A DNA stretch of 64,000 bases from Paludibacteraceae bacterium (GTDB taxonomy: Bacteria; Bacteroidota; Bacteroidia; Bacteroidales; Paludibacteraceae): assembly GCA_017446455.1 (NCBI GenBank), contig JAFSQV010000089.1, positions 1-64,000 on the forward strand, in the 5' to 3' direction. Both the position numbers and the translations under genes were made by a program. Below, piece after piece: positions 26,840 to 33,081 of the stretch. How positions within the stretch are numbered: the first letter of the stretch is position 1; each line of letters begins with the position of its first letter. Below the pieces are notes generated by a model that made no database searches, was not told the DNA's origin, and saw only the letters and a program-made list of their open reading frames with translations.

Positions 26840-27220
26840 TTAATTTAAGGGTTTGACATCAGTCATGCCGTATAGTTTGGCTTCGTCCCAAGTGTAAATA
26901 CCGAACGAACCGTTGTACTTGGCGCTGACCACTCTTTTTTCTTTGATGAGGCTGTTGACCATCGTCTGTCCGTTCCAGTTGAAGGGGACGGGGTGGCAGT
27001 TGTGGATGATGAAAAAGGGTTCGCCGTAGATGTCCAAACCTCGCCACTTGCGGTACAGCAGGTAGAGGTAAAGCTTTTGCTGCTCAACGAGGGGAAGCCG
27101 ATTCCATGCTTCGATGAGCGGCGTGCTAAATCCGTACTTGCGCTCGGGATCAACGAGCTTCATAAAGATTAACAGCGAATTGCTTAATTTTTTATCAAGC
27201 ACGCTATCTAAAGATTCCAT
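26840..27220 (-). CDS. Uncharacterised island protein
   Basis: A 126-residue soluble protein rich in aromatic residues (QKLYLYLLYRKWRGLDIYGE, FFIIHNCHPVPFNWNGQTMV). It ends with a short helix-turn (YTWDEAKLYGMTD). No recognised domain, signal or membrane segment. Preceded by an AT-rich gap (27221-27307) in which I see no promoter of the usual type. Function unknown. Confidence 0.55.
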   Translation of the reverse strand: MESLDSVLDKKLSNSLLIFMKLVDPERKYGFSTPLIEAWNRLPLVEQQKLYLYLLYRKWRGLDIYGEPFFIIHNCHPVPFNWNGQTMVNSLIKEKRVVSAKYNGSFGIYTWDEAKLYGMTDVKPLN

Positions 27221-27307
27221 AAGAGTGCTTTTTTAAATTTATAAAATAAATTATTTTTTAAGAGATAAATAAGCGTCTGCATAGTTTTCTCTTTGGTTCT
27301 TTCTCTT

Positions 27308-27706
27308 TTAGACTTTCACTTCCTCTACAAAGCCGATGAAGTTATCGAGACGGAAAGAGCGCCAGGCGCCGCAGTCACCATCGGCGTACAGGTCGTAGTA
27401 GGGGAAGGTGTCGTAATTCTCCGGTCTGACGTCCGGAGCACTTGACAAAGACTTCGGGCGTTTATCTTCCGGAATGCGTGACATGTCGAGCGTGCCGACG
27501 GCTTCGCGGATAGAGCCATCTTTCTTGTAGTAGGAGAAGCGCCATACTCCGGTACTGAGTTTCTTGCGGAAAGACTCGAACCACCAGGCGTATTTGAGTG
27601 CTTGGCTCGGGGTGATGGGGGTTCCGCCGAAGATGACGGGGTTTTCCTTACGGAGGTGGTTGGCGGCGGACATTAAGCGCCGCAGTTTTTTGATGTCGTT
27701 GGGCAT
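27308..27706 (-). CDS. DUF2693-like (SH3 beta-barrel fold) protein
   Basis: A 132-residue protein. The second half matches the Bacteroidota DUF2693 / 'SH3 beta-barrel fold-containing' pattern: KYAWWFESFRKKLSTGVWRF, YYKKDGSIREAVGTLD, YDTFPYYDLYADG and GAWRSFRLDNFIGF. Members are small, often carried by phages and conjugative elements, and of unknown function. Its presence supports the mobile character of the island. Confidence 0.7.
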   Translation of the reverse strand: MPNDIKKLRRLMSAANHLRKENPVIFGGTPITPSQALKYAWWFESFRKKLSTGVWRFSYYKKDGSIREAVGTLDMSRIPEDKRPKSLSSAPDVRPENYDTFPYYDLYADGDCGAWRSFRLDNFIGFVEEVKV

Positions 27707-27725
27707 AATGATAAAATTTTATAGT

Positions 27726-27742
27726 GTCGGATAAAATCCGAC
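27726..27742. repeat. Family 1 hairpin element
   Basis: GTCGGAT-AAA-ATCCGAC with 3' flank GTTAATAAACAAAGG, close to the flank GCTAATAGACAAAGGG of the copy at 31008. Confidence 0.85.
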
Positions 27743-27765
27743 GTTAATAAACAAAGGTTTTAAGC

Positions 27766-27782
27766 GGGCGATACAATCGCCC
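27766..27782. repeat. Family 1 hairpin element with different stem
   Basis: GGGCGAT-ACA-ATCGCCC: same 7-3-7 geometry and inner AT/AT pair, different outer stem bases, and no recognisable 3' flank. Confidence 0.65.
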
Positions 27783-27904
27783 TGAAATACTAAGAAGATT
27801 AATAGTTCACATGTTCCCTTTTGCTCCAAAAAAGGAACAAGTTAGGTAAAAAAGGGAACAAGCTTCGCGTTCGGCAACAAGATCGCAAGGACCAAACCAC
27901 TACG

Positions 27905-28834
27905 CTAATTGGTAAGGGCGACCTTTTTCTCGGTCGGCTCAGGCTCCCCGCCTGCCTTCCCTTTTCGAAGCCAAAAGTCAATTGGCTTCTCCACCGCTCT
28001 CCCCATCACAACTTTTGCAAGTTGCGTCGGGGACCCCATTCCTGTTGAGGGTTGAAAGTTGAGTTGGAGGTTATACTTTTTGTTTAGCACAAAAGCGGCG
28101 GCTTGATCGGTGTAGTACAAGAGGATCTCGAGGTCGGCGCGGGTGAGGCGGCTGTAGCGGTGCTCTGAGACGTTGGCCTTGACTATTGCCATGCGGTCGA
28201 AATAGCGTAGGAGCATCCAGCGGGGGATACATGTGCCCTTCTCGGCGGAGGCCATGTCTGGTTGGAGCGACGCTCCCCGCTGCTCCTGCCGTTCGAAGCC
28301 AAAAGTTAATTGGCTTCTCCATCCCGTTTGTCGGGAGGACGTTCCGGGATTGATGCCTTGTTTGCGCAGTTTAGTAAGGAAGCCGCCGTCGCGGCTGTTG
28401 ATAGCAAGGGAGATACGACGGAGATTGCCGATAAAGTTGTTGGTGGTACATCCGTCGATATGATCGATAGTCATACCGGCAGGGATCTCCTTATTGCGCC
28501 AGGCGATATAGACGGCATGGGAAGCAAGGATATGTTTACCGGTACCAAAAGCATTCTTGAATTGCAGATACTCAGCATTGCCATGCGCGTAGGATTTTCC
28601 GCACTTTATCGGAGTTGCGTTCGCCGGCACTTTTCGTCCGTCGGGATAGACGCGCACACCGACTACCCCGCCCTGTCCGAAGTTGACATAGAAGGAGATG
28701 TTGTTTTCGGGGTTCGTGCCGACGTAGCGCACCTTGACGTTGTTAAAGAGGAAGGACAAGCCGATCAGCTCCGGCTTGCGGATGAGATCAAAGCTGCGTC
28801 GTCGCAGGCCTTTTTGATTAGAAATTTTATTCAT
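27905..28834 (-). CDS. HNH endonuclease with in-frame palindromic repeat insertions
   Basis: About 309 residues from ATG 28834; the longer frame to 29044 is repeat-derived. The N-terminal half includes VKVRYVGTNPENNISFYVNF and ends in an HNH nuclease core: ASHAVYIAWRN, MTIDHIDGCTTNNFIGNLRR, INSRDGG. Residues about 165-200 are encoded by a family 2 palindromic element (28255-28328) that looks like an in-frame insertion before LLRYFDRMAIVKANV. The C-terminus (EKPIDFWLRKG...) is encoded by another copy in a different frame. HNH proteins of this type are common homing or mobile-element nucleases. Whether this one is active after the insertion is unknown. Confidence 0.75.
   Translation of the reverse strand: MNKISNQKGLRRRSFDLIRKPELIGLSFLFNNVKVRYVGTNPENNISFYVNFGQGGVVGVRVYPDGRKVPANATPIKCGKSYAHGNAEYLQFKNAFGTGKHILASHAVYIAWRNKEIPAGMTIDHIDGCTTNNFIGNLRRISLAINSRDGGFLTKLRKQGINPGTSSRQTGWRSQLTFGFERQEQRGASLQPDMASAEKGTCIPRWMLLRYFDRMAIVKANVSEHRYSRLTRADLEILLYYTDQAAAFVLNKKYNLQLNFQPSTGMGSPTQLAKVVMGRAVEKPIDFWLRKGKAGGEPEPTEKKVALTN
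27934..27995. repeat. Family 2 palindromic element, copy A
   Basis: Stem GAAGCCAA (27967-27974), loop AAGTCAA, stem TTGGCTTC (27982-27989); the preceding GGAGC-type hairpin is decayed. It encodes the C-terminus of the HNH protein. Confidence 0.75.
28255..28328. repeat. Family 2 palindromic element, copy B (inside the HNH gene)
   Basis: Hairpin GGAGCG-A-CGCTCC (28264-28276), an 18-nt linker, then GAAGCCAA-AAGTTAA-TTGGCTTC (28295-28317). It is in frame with the HNH gene but in a different frame from copy A. Confidence 0.85.
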
Positions 28835-28970
28835 AAGCACCGCCAGTCGGAGGTTACGGATGCTCTTTGCGCTCCTGAATAGCAGGCTGCGTCCGGAGGC
28901 TCTCCGGTCCGAAAGGCGATGCAAAAGTAGAGGTAAAATTTGATGTAAGTGGCAGATTTTAAGGCGCTTA

Positions 28971-29036
28971 CTGATAGATGCTGACAGAAACTGATAGATG
29001 CTGATAAATGCCGAACGAAATGCTGATAGATGCTGA
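28971..29036. repeat. Interrupted direct repeats, CTGATAGATGCTGA x3
   Basis: Identical 14-mers at 28971-28984, 28991-29004 and 29023-29036, upstream of the HNH gene and just before the terminator at 29051-29071. Confidence 0.85.
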
Positions 29037-29050
29037 AAGGGCATAAAAAA

Positions 29051-29071
29051 AGCACCTCGTTTTGAGGTGCT
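29051..29071 (-). terminator. Terminator of the three-gene unit 29090-30598
   Basis: AGCACCTC-GTTTT-GAGGTGCT with a T-run on the minus strand side (A-run at 29044-29050). Confidence 0.9.
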
Positions 29072-29089
29072 AAAAGGATGCGTCAGCGA

Positions 29090-30028
29090 TTAGTCATTAA
29101 CATTAAAATAACTCCTAAAATTCTTCATCGAGAAGCCCGGAGTTGATTCATCCGGCATACCCATCCGATGCAGTTCTTCGAACATAAGTTCCGGCTTAAC
29201 GCTGAGATAGACACGGCAATTTTTCCGCATGTCCATCAAGTACCGGCAGATCTCCGGTAGGGGCAAGGTGCGCACAAGGTTTTCCACCTCACGATGGACT
29301 TTCACGCGTTCTGCCTCATCTGTTACGGACGGATGGATAAAACGGAACAAATCCACCTGCGGTGTAGCAGAAGGTTCCTCTTGCTTGCCAGCACCGTCCG
29401 CAGGCGCTTGGCTATCGCCATAGAAATTATTAACAGTTCCGTAGTTGTTGTTCTGAGTACCGATATTGATTTGTTGGTATTTCTCTTCCATAGTAGTGAT
29501 ATTGCGTTTGAGTTGTAGATTTTCCGATATGAGGCGGGCTATCTCTTCCTGCTGTTCGGCGATTTGGTTGTGGGTGTCGAGGAGGAAGTCTTCCTCGGCA
29601 AAATGCTTCTCCTCCGAACTGAGGAACTGGTCATAGAGGGACACTCCGTCGTAGAAGTCCTCGCAGCGGTCTTCGAGGAGCATATTGCGGCACATGCGGG
29701 CACGGAAACCTTCGGTGCGTTTAAGCATGGCCGCGAGGACGATGAGGGTGAGGAGCATGACCTTTTTGTCATGTCCGACAGAGCCGTACGCGAGCACATC
29801 ATACTCCGATTGATTGTCGGAGCAGGTGGTTTGGAACACATACGCAAGGAGGAAGTGCGCGGCGTTCATCACGCGCACCACGGGGATCTCGACCGGCACA
29901 TTATGGGAATAGAAATGGCACTGCATAGCGTGCAGCCCGTCGATGTACATCTCATCTTCGGGGAAATCATGGCACAGATCCCAAGTGGTCAGTCTGTCCT
30001 GGTAATATGGTTTGTGGTCTACGTGCAA
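29090..30028 (-). CDS. Uncharacterised coiled-coil protein with an NNYG-type linker motif
   Basis: Up to 312 residues. An N-terminal alpha-rich domain has conserved-looking Cys/His (LCHDFPEDEMY), and a central part includes MLLTLIVLAAMLKRTEGFRA. A coiled coil follows at about residues 150-185 (NQIAEQQEEIARLISENLQL). Then comes the Asn/Gly-rich motif IGTQNNNYGTVNNFYGD (about 190-206), which often separates domains in bacterial accessory proteins, and a C-terminal helical domain. The start is uncertain: TTG 30028, 2 nt after the preceding stop, or ATG 29950. Last gene of a unit bounded by its own promoter and terminator. Function unknown. Confidence 0.65.
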   Translation of the reverse strand: MHVDHKPYYQDRLTTWDLCHDFPEDEMYIDGLHAMQCHFYSHNVPVEIPVVRVMNAAHFLLAYVFQTTCSDNQSEYDVLAYGSVGHDKKVMLLTLIVLAAMLKRTEGFRARMCRNMLLEDRCEDFYDGVSLYDQFLSSEEKHFAEEDFLLDTHNQIAEQQEEIARLISENLQLKRNITTMEEKYQQINIGTQNNNYGTVNNFYGDSQAPADGAGKQEEPSATPQVDLFRFIHPSVTDEAERVKVHREVENLVRTLPLPEICRYLMDMRKNCRVYLSVKPELMFEELHRMGMPDESTPGFSMKNFRSYFNVND

Positions 30029-30030
30029 GG

Positions 30031-30168
30031 TTACTTATTATGCTTTTTCCCTCTCTTAGGATGTTCCGGATCTTCGTTCAGCCACTCGTCAATGTCTTTG
30101 TCAGACTCGAATTGCTCTTTGGGCTTCGGAGCATACTTCTCGCAGATATTTAAATCGTATTTTATCAT
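30031..30168 (-). CDS. Small acidic/basic uncharacterised protein (45 aa)
   Basis: An ORF from ATG 30168 to TAA 30031, too short for routine calling. It encodes a charged peptide (MIKYDLNICEKYAPKPKEQF...) ending in a Lys/Arg/Pro tail. It sits between the 30173-30598 and 29090-30028 genes with gaps of only 2-4 nt, so tight packing supports it being a real gene. No family recognised. Confidence 0.5.
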   Translation of the reverse strand: MIKYDLNICEKYAPKPKEQFESDKDIDEWLNEDPEHPKRGKKHNK

Positions 30169-30172
30169 GGCA

Positions 30173-30598
30173 TCAGCGGTTTAGGGTTGGTAAACTATGA
30201 TGCCAGCAGCCGTTTTTGTGCAGGCAGAGGATGAGTTGGCGGGCATCGGGGTTGCCGAGTTCCGCTGCTCTGAGCAACATGATGTCCGCCTCATCGCGGG
30301 AGACCGTGGTGCAGGACGCAGGGAAAGCGGCAGGGTCCTGCCATTTCAGATAAGCAGCGGCACCCGTGACGAACAAGCCGCGCGGGTCGTCGTCCATGTA
30401 CGCGCGCTCCGCATAATATAAAAGAGAATCGGGGTCACAGAAAACAGAACTGCTGACCTCGACCGGAGAAGAAGCGGCACGATAACCGCACACAAAGATA
30501 CCAATAAAGAATAATCCTAAGAATGCAAGCGAGACGTGCTTTGCGACATTTCCCTTACCGGGGGGGGTAAAATTGAACATTTGATTTTGTGTTGTCAT
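30173..30598 (-). CDS. Single-pass membrane protein with Sel1/TPR-like domain
   Basis: A 141-residue protein. A short cytosolic N-terminus (FNFTPPGKGNVAKH) precedes a membrane helix at about residues 23-42 (SLAFLGLFFIGIFVCGYRA). The outer part ends in a helical repeat-like segment, DEADIMLLRAAELGNPDARQ then CLHKNGCWHHSLP, recalling Sel1-type repeats. ATG 30598 fits the promoter at 30621-30652. First gene of a three-gene unit. Function unknown. Confidence 0.6.
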   Translation of the reverse strand: MTTQNQMFNFTPPGKGNVAKHVSLAFLGLFFIGIFVCGYRAASSPVEVSSSVFCDPDSLLYYAERAYMDDDPRGLFVTGAAAYLKWQDPAAFPASCTTVSRDEADIMLLRAAELGNPDARQLILCLHKNGCWHHSLPTLNR

Positions 30599-30620
30599 AG
30601 TGTTAAAACTTTTGCGGCTG

Positions 30621-30652
30621 CAAAAGTACATAAAATTTCGCAAATATGCAAA
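30621..30652 (-). promoter_or_regulatory. Promoter of the 30598-29090 three-gene unit
   Basis: Minus strand TTTG (30652-30649), 20 nt, TACTTTTG (30628-30621). The box begins a perfect inverted repeat, ACTTTTGC-AGCC-GCAAAAGT. Confidence 0.8.
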
Positions 30653-30675
30653 TAAAAAAAGAAAAAACGAACTAA

Positions 30676-30692
30676 CCGGCATAGAATGCCGG
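30676..30692. repeat. Family 1 hairpin element
   Basis: CCGGCAT-AGA-ATGCCGG followed by GCTAATGGACAAAGGG. Confidence 0.85.
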
Positions 30693-30726
30693 GCTAATGG
30701 ACAAAGGGAGAAGGACAAAGAACAAA

Positions 30727-30743
30727 TCGGCATGCAATGCCGG
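30727..30743. repeat. Family 1 hairpin element
   Basis: TCGGCAT-GCA-ATGCCGG (outer pair T-G) followed by ATCAATGGACGAAAC. Confidence 0.8.
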
Positions 30744-31007
30744 ATCAATGGACGAAACTCCCCTAAACAGCCGTCACCGAAGGTAAACACCACCACCGGA
30801 GGTAAACACCCACCGGAGGTAAGCACAAAAGGACGCCCGCCGCCTGCCTGCCCACCGAAGGTACGAACAAAACCTTTCTAGGCGGAGCGGTCACGGACTT
30901 CCTTCCGCTTCAACGGAAGGACGCTCCGGGTAAACAACAAACATACACCCCGCATGGGCTACACCCGCATTGAGCCCGAAGCGGGCGGGGCGGCGCGTTT
31001 GGATATT

Positions 31008-31024
31008 CCCGCATAGAATGCGGG
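31008..31024. repeat. Family 1 hairpin element
   Basis: CCCGCAT-AGA-ATGCGGG followed by GCTAATAGACAAAGGG, nearly identical in its flank to the copy at 30676 but with three changed stem pairs. Confidence 0.85.
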
Positions 31025-31091
31025 GCTAATAGACAAAGGGCCGGACGCGAGGGTCGAACACGGCGCAGCAGAGGAAACAGGAGAACCAATA

Positions 31092-31165
31092 AGTCTATGG
31101 TCGGAGCTTCGCTCCCCGCGGCTCCTCCCGTTCGGATTGCCAAGTCAAGGCAATCCTCCATGCCT
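31092..31165. repeat. Family 2 palindromic element, copy C (intergenic)
   Basis: GGAGC-TTC-GCTCC (31103-31115), linker CCGCGGCTCCTCCCGTTC, then GGATTGCC-AAGTCAA-GGCAATCC (31134-31156). Linker and loop match copy B while the stem is entirely different. Confidence 0.85.
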
Positions 31166-31279
31166 ACACCGCGAGCCCACAACACTACAAGCAAAAAAAC
31201 AAAAGCAAAAAGCAAAAAAACAAAAAAGAAGAAAGAGAAAAAAAACAAACAACCGGAGCGAAGCGAGACCGCAGACAAG

Positions 31280-31308
31280 AAAGCCCCCAAAAAGAAAGCC
31301 CCAAAAGA
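31280..31308 (-). repeat. Right copy of inverted repeat bounding the accessory island
   Basis: Reverse complement of the 24018-24046 stretch with one extra G. It begins directly after the stop codon of the RecD-like helicase gene. Confidence 0.6.
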
Positions 31309-32724
31309 TTATCGCAGGAGGTAGATTTTTTCGGTGGCGCGGGTGAGGGCGGTGTAGAGCCAGCGGAGGTACTCGCGGCGCTCGGCAGGGTCGGACATAC
31401 GGGACTCATCTTCGCCGATGCCGGAGGTGTCGATATAGACATGGCGCCACTGCCCGCCCTGGGCTTTATGGCAGGTGACGCAATAGGCATAGCGGATCTG
31501 GAGCGCATTATAATAGGGCGAGTCATAGACCGCCTTGACGAGGTCTTTCTTATTACGTATCTCGGGGAAGTCCTCGGCGATGCGCGCGAAGAGTTCGCGC
31601 TGCAGCGTATAGTTGGCCTCGGGGCTGTCGGTGGTGAGCGTGTCAAGCCATACGAGGGCCTCTATCTCCCAGTCATAATCGACGGACTTGAGTTGGGCTT
31701 TGGCGAAATGAAAACCGTAGAGCTCATGGATGTTCGTCAGGCGCTGGATCTCCAGCATGTCGCCGTTGGCGAGGAACTCCAGGTCCTTATACTCTTGCGC
31801 CCAGAAATAGTTGTTCTTGCTGATCATCACCCGGTCGCCGTTGGAGAGCTCGTCCTCTTTCCACATCACGCGCGCCCGCACACCGCCGTTATAGAGGTTG
31901 GTCATCTTATTGCTGCGGGCGATGATAAGGGTCTCTTCGGCGCCTACGGTGCGCCAACTGGTCTCGAGGGTGTCGATGACCTCGTCGCCGGGAACGCGGA
32001 TAACGTCGGCGTTGGGGGTCAGGGAGACTAGGGGCTCTAGGGGCTCTAGGGACCCTAGGGATCCTAGGATTTCGCGAAGGCGGGTGGCTTCGGAGAGGAT
32101 GCCACTATCCAAAGTTTGCCTTGCAACTTTGGATAATTGATAATGGATGATTGATAATTGATAATTGGCGGCCATATAGTCGGCATCGAGGGCGGGGCTG
32201 GAGAGCGAGCCGACGGGGGGCAACTGGGCATCGTCGCCGAGGAGGAGCAGGCTGCAGCCCTGGCCGCTATAGACATAGCGAACGAGGTCATCGAGCAGGC
32301 AGCCGCTACCGAAGGTAGGGTTATCGCGCGAGCCGGAGAGCATGGACGCTTCGTCGACGATAAAAAGGGTCCGGATATGGCGGTTGTCGGAGAGCGAGAA
32401 AGCCTCCATGCCGAGTTGGCGCTGGCGGTAGATCTTCTTATGGATGGTATAAGCCGGAAAGCCCGAGTATTTGCTTAGCACCTTGGCGGCCCGGCCGGTG
32501 GGGGCGAGCAGGACACAGGGTTGCTTGAGGCCGTCGAGCGCCCGCACGAGCGCACTCATCACGCTCGTCTTACCCGTACCCGCGTAGCCGCGGAGGATGA
32601 AAGCCTTGCGCGGGTCGCGGGACACAAGGAAGGCACCGAGGGACTTGAGCAAGCCCTCTTTCTCTTCGTTCGGTGGCCACGGCAATTCCGCCTTAATACG
32701 CGCTATAATGAAGTCTTCCAGCAT
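31309..32724 (-). CDS. RecD-like ATP-dependent DNA helicase
   Basis: A 471-residue superfamily 1 helicase. Walker A is GYAGTGKTS (about 45-53), motif Ia LLAPTGRAAKVL, Walker B LFIVDEASM, and the C-terminal UvrD-like motif VTCHKAQGGQW followed by YTALTRATEKIYLL. It resembles the helicase core of RecD/RecD2 without the long N-terminal region, a form common in Bacteroidota. Two tandem-repeat insertions lie in the central linker: a 9-bp repeat giving LGSLGSLEPLEP (32031-32066) and a heptanucleotide repeat giving NYQLSIIHYQLSK (32132-32166). No clear promoter precedes it; its 5' side abuts the divergent SRP RNA promoter. Confidence 0.88.
   Translation of the reverse strand: MLEDFIIARIKAELPWPPNEEKEGLLKSLGAFLVSRDPRKAFILRGYAGTGKTSVMSALVRALDGLKQPCVLLAPTGRAAKVLSKYSGFPAYTIHKKIYRQRQLGMEAFSLSDNRHIRTLFIVDEASMLSGSRDNPTFGSGCLLDDLVRYVYSGQGCSLLLLGDDAQLPPVGSLSSPALDADYMAANYQLSIIHYQLSKVARQTLDSGILSEATRLREILGSLGSLEPLEPLVSLTPNADVIRVPGDEVIDTLETSWRTVGAEETLIIARSNKMTNLYNGGVRARVMWKEDELSNGDRVMISKNNYFWAQEYKDLEFLANGDMLEIQRLTNIHELYGFHFAKAQLKSVDYDWEIEALVWLDTLTTDSPEANYTLQRELFARIAEDFPEIRNKKDLVKAVYDSPYYNALQIRYAYCVTCHKAQGGQWRHVYIDTSGIGEDESRMSDPAERREYLRWLYTALTRATEKIYLLR
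32031..32066 (-). repeat. 9-bp tandem repeat inside the helicase gene
   Basis: Four units (GGGGCTCTA, GGGGCTCTA, GGGACCCTA, GGGATCCTA), read in frame as tripeptides LGS/LEP. Confidence 0.85.
32132..32166 (-). repeat. Heptanucleotide tandem repeat inside the helicase gene
   Basis: Five 7-bp units: GATAATT, GATAATG, GATGATT, GATAATT, GATAATT. Confidence 0.85.
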
Positions 32725-32750
32725 AAAAAATCACTTTTTATGTCGAAAAA

Positions 32751-32782
32751 TTTGGTCAATTCAAAAAAAAGTACTAACTTTG
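32751..32782 (+). promoter_or_regulatory. Promoter of the SRP RNA gene
   Basis: TTTG (32751-32754), 20 nt, TAACTTTG (32775-32782), placing transcription start at about 32790. Confidence 0.75.
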
Positions 32783-32800
32783 CCGCACTTTTCGGCTTAA

Positions 32801-32907
32801 GCATAGGTAGGTGCTATACGACCAGCTCCCTCTGAACTCCCCCAGGACTTGACCGTAGCAAGGGTAGGAGGTTGTAGCGGTGCGATGTAGTTAGCCTACC
32901 TTTTTTT
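32801..32907 (+). ncRNA. ffs: Signal recognition particle RNA (4.5S type)
   Basis: A roughly 100-nt element with its own promoter and a T7 run at the end. GGTAGGTGCTA near 32806 pairs with TTAGCCTACC (32891-32900). Internal sequences TGAACTCCCCCAGGACTTGA, CCGTAGCAAGGGTAGGAGG and GTGCGATGTAGTTAGCC resemble the apical domain and 3' strand of bacterial 4.5S RNA (compare GGGATGTAGCTGGC in E. coli). It would form SRP with Ffh to target membrane proteins. Exact ends are approximate. Confidence 0.85.
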
Positions 32908-32924
32908 GTGTGTTAAAAAAGAAA

Positions 32925-33081
32925 AATAAACAAAAATAAACCCTTTAAAATGATTAAAAGCTACGCTTCCCATGCTAATTACTGCTAAAAACTCCTTAAA
33001 AATAAATTTTTAGACAGTTTTTACCACCAATTACCACCACTCTACGAGTACAATCATTTTAAAGCAATAAACAAAAATAAA
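32925..33081. mobile_element. Possible miniature inverted-repeat element with flanking duplication
   Basis: A 16-bp direct repeat AATAAACAAAAATAAA (32925-32940 and 33066-33081) flanks a 13-bp perfect inverted repeat CTTTAAAATGATT (32943-32955) / AATCATTTTAAAG (33052-33064). The interior of about 96 bp has no ORF. The layout fits a MITE with target duplication, but the repeats are A/T-rich, so chance or a structured 3' UTR is possible. Confidence 0.35.

Larger units (their letters stand above)
30599..31308. other. 710-bp gene-free region dense in hairpins
   Basis: Apart from the promoter at 30621-30652 I see no credible gene. It holds three family 1 hairpins (30676, 30727, 31008), one family 2 element (31092-31165), four ACCGRAGGT units (about 30776-30861), a nested hairpin at 30882-30928 (outer CGGAGCG/CGCTCCG, inner TCCTTCCG/CGGAAGGA), an A-rich tract (31190-31255) and the right island-boundary repeat. 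Confidence 0.7.

Noticed and set aside
24938..28834. Complete prophage
   Set aside because: Despite lysis-like genes, no capsid, portal, terminase, tail or integrase gene was recognised, so only a remnant or mobile island can be claimed.
28837..29044. N-terminal extension of the HNH protein
   Set aside because: It is translated from the CTGATAGATGCTGA direct repeats and promoter-like DNA (Ser/Ile-rich, no homology expected); ATG 28834 begins the recognisable protein.
30910..31290. 126-codon minus-strand frame in the repeat region
   Set aside because: It is made of an A/T homopolymer-derived Phe run plus a family 2 palindromic element; no promoter or conserved protein pattern.
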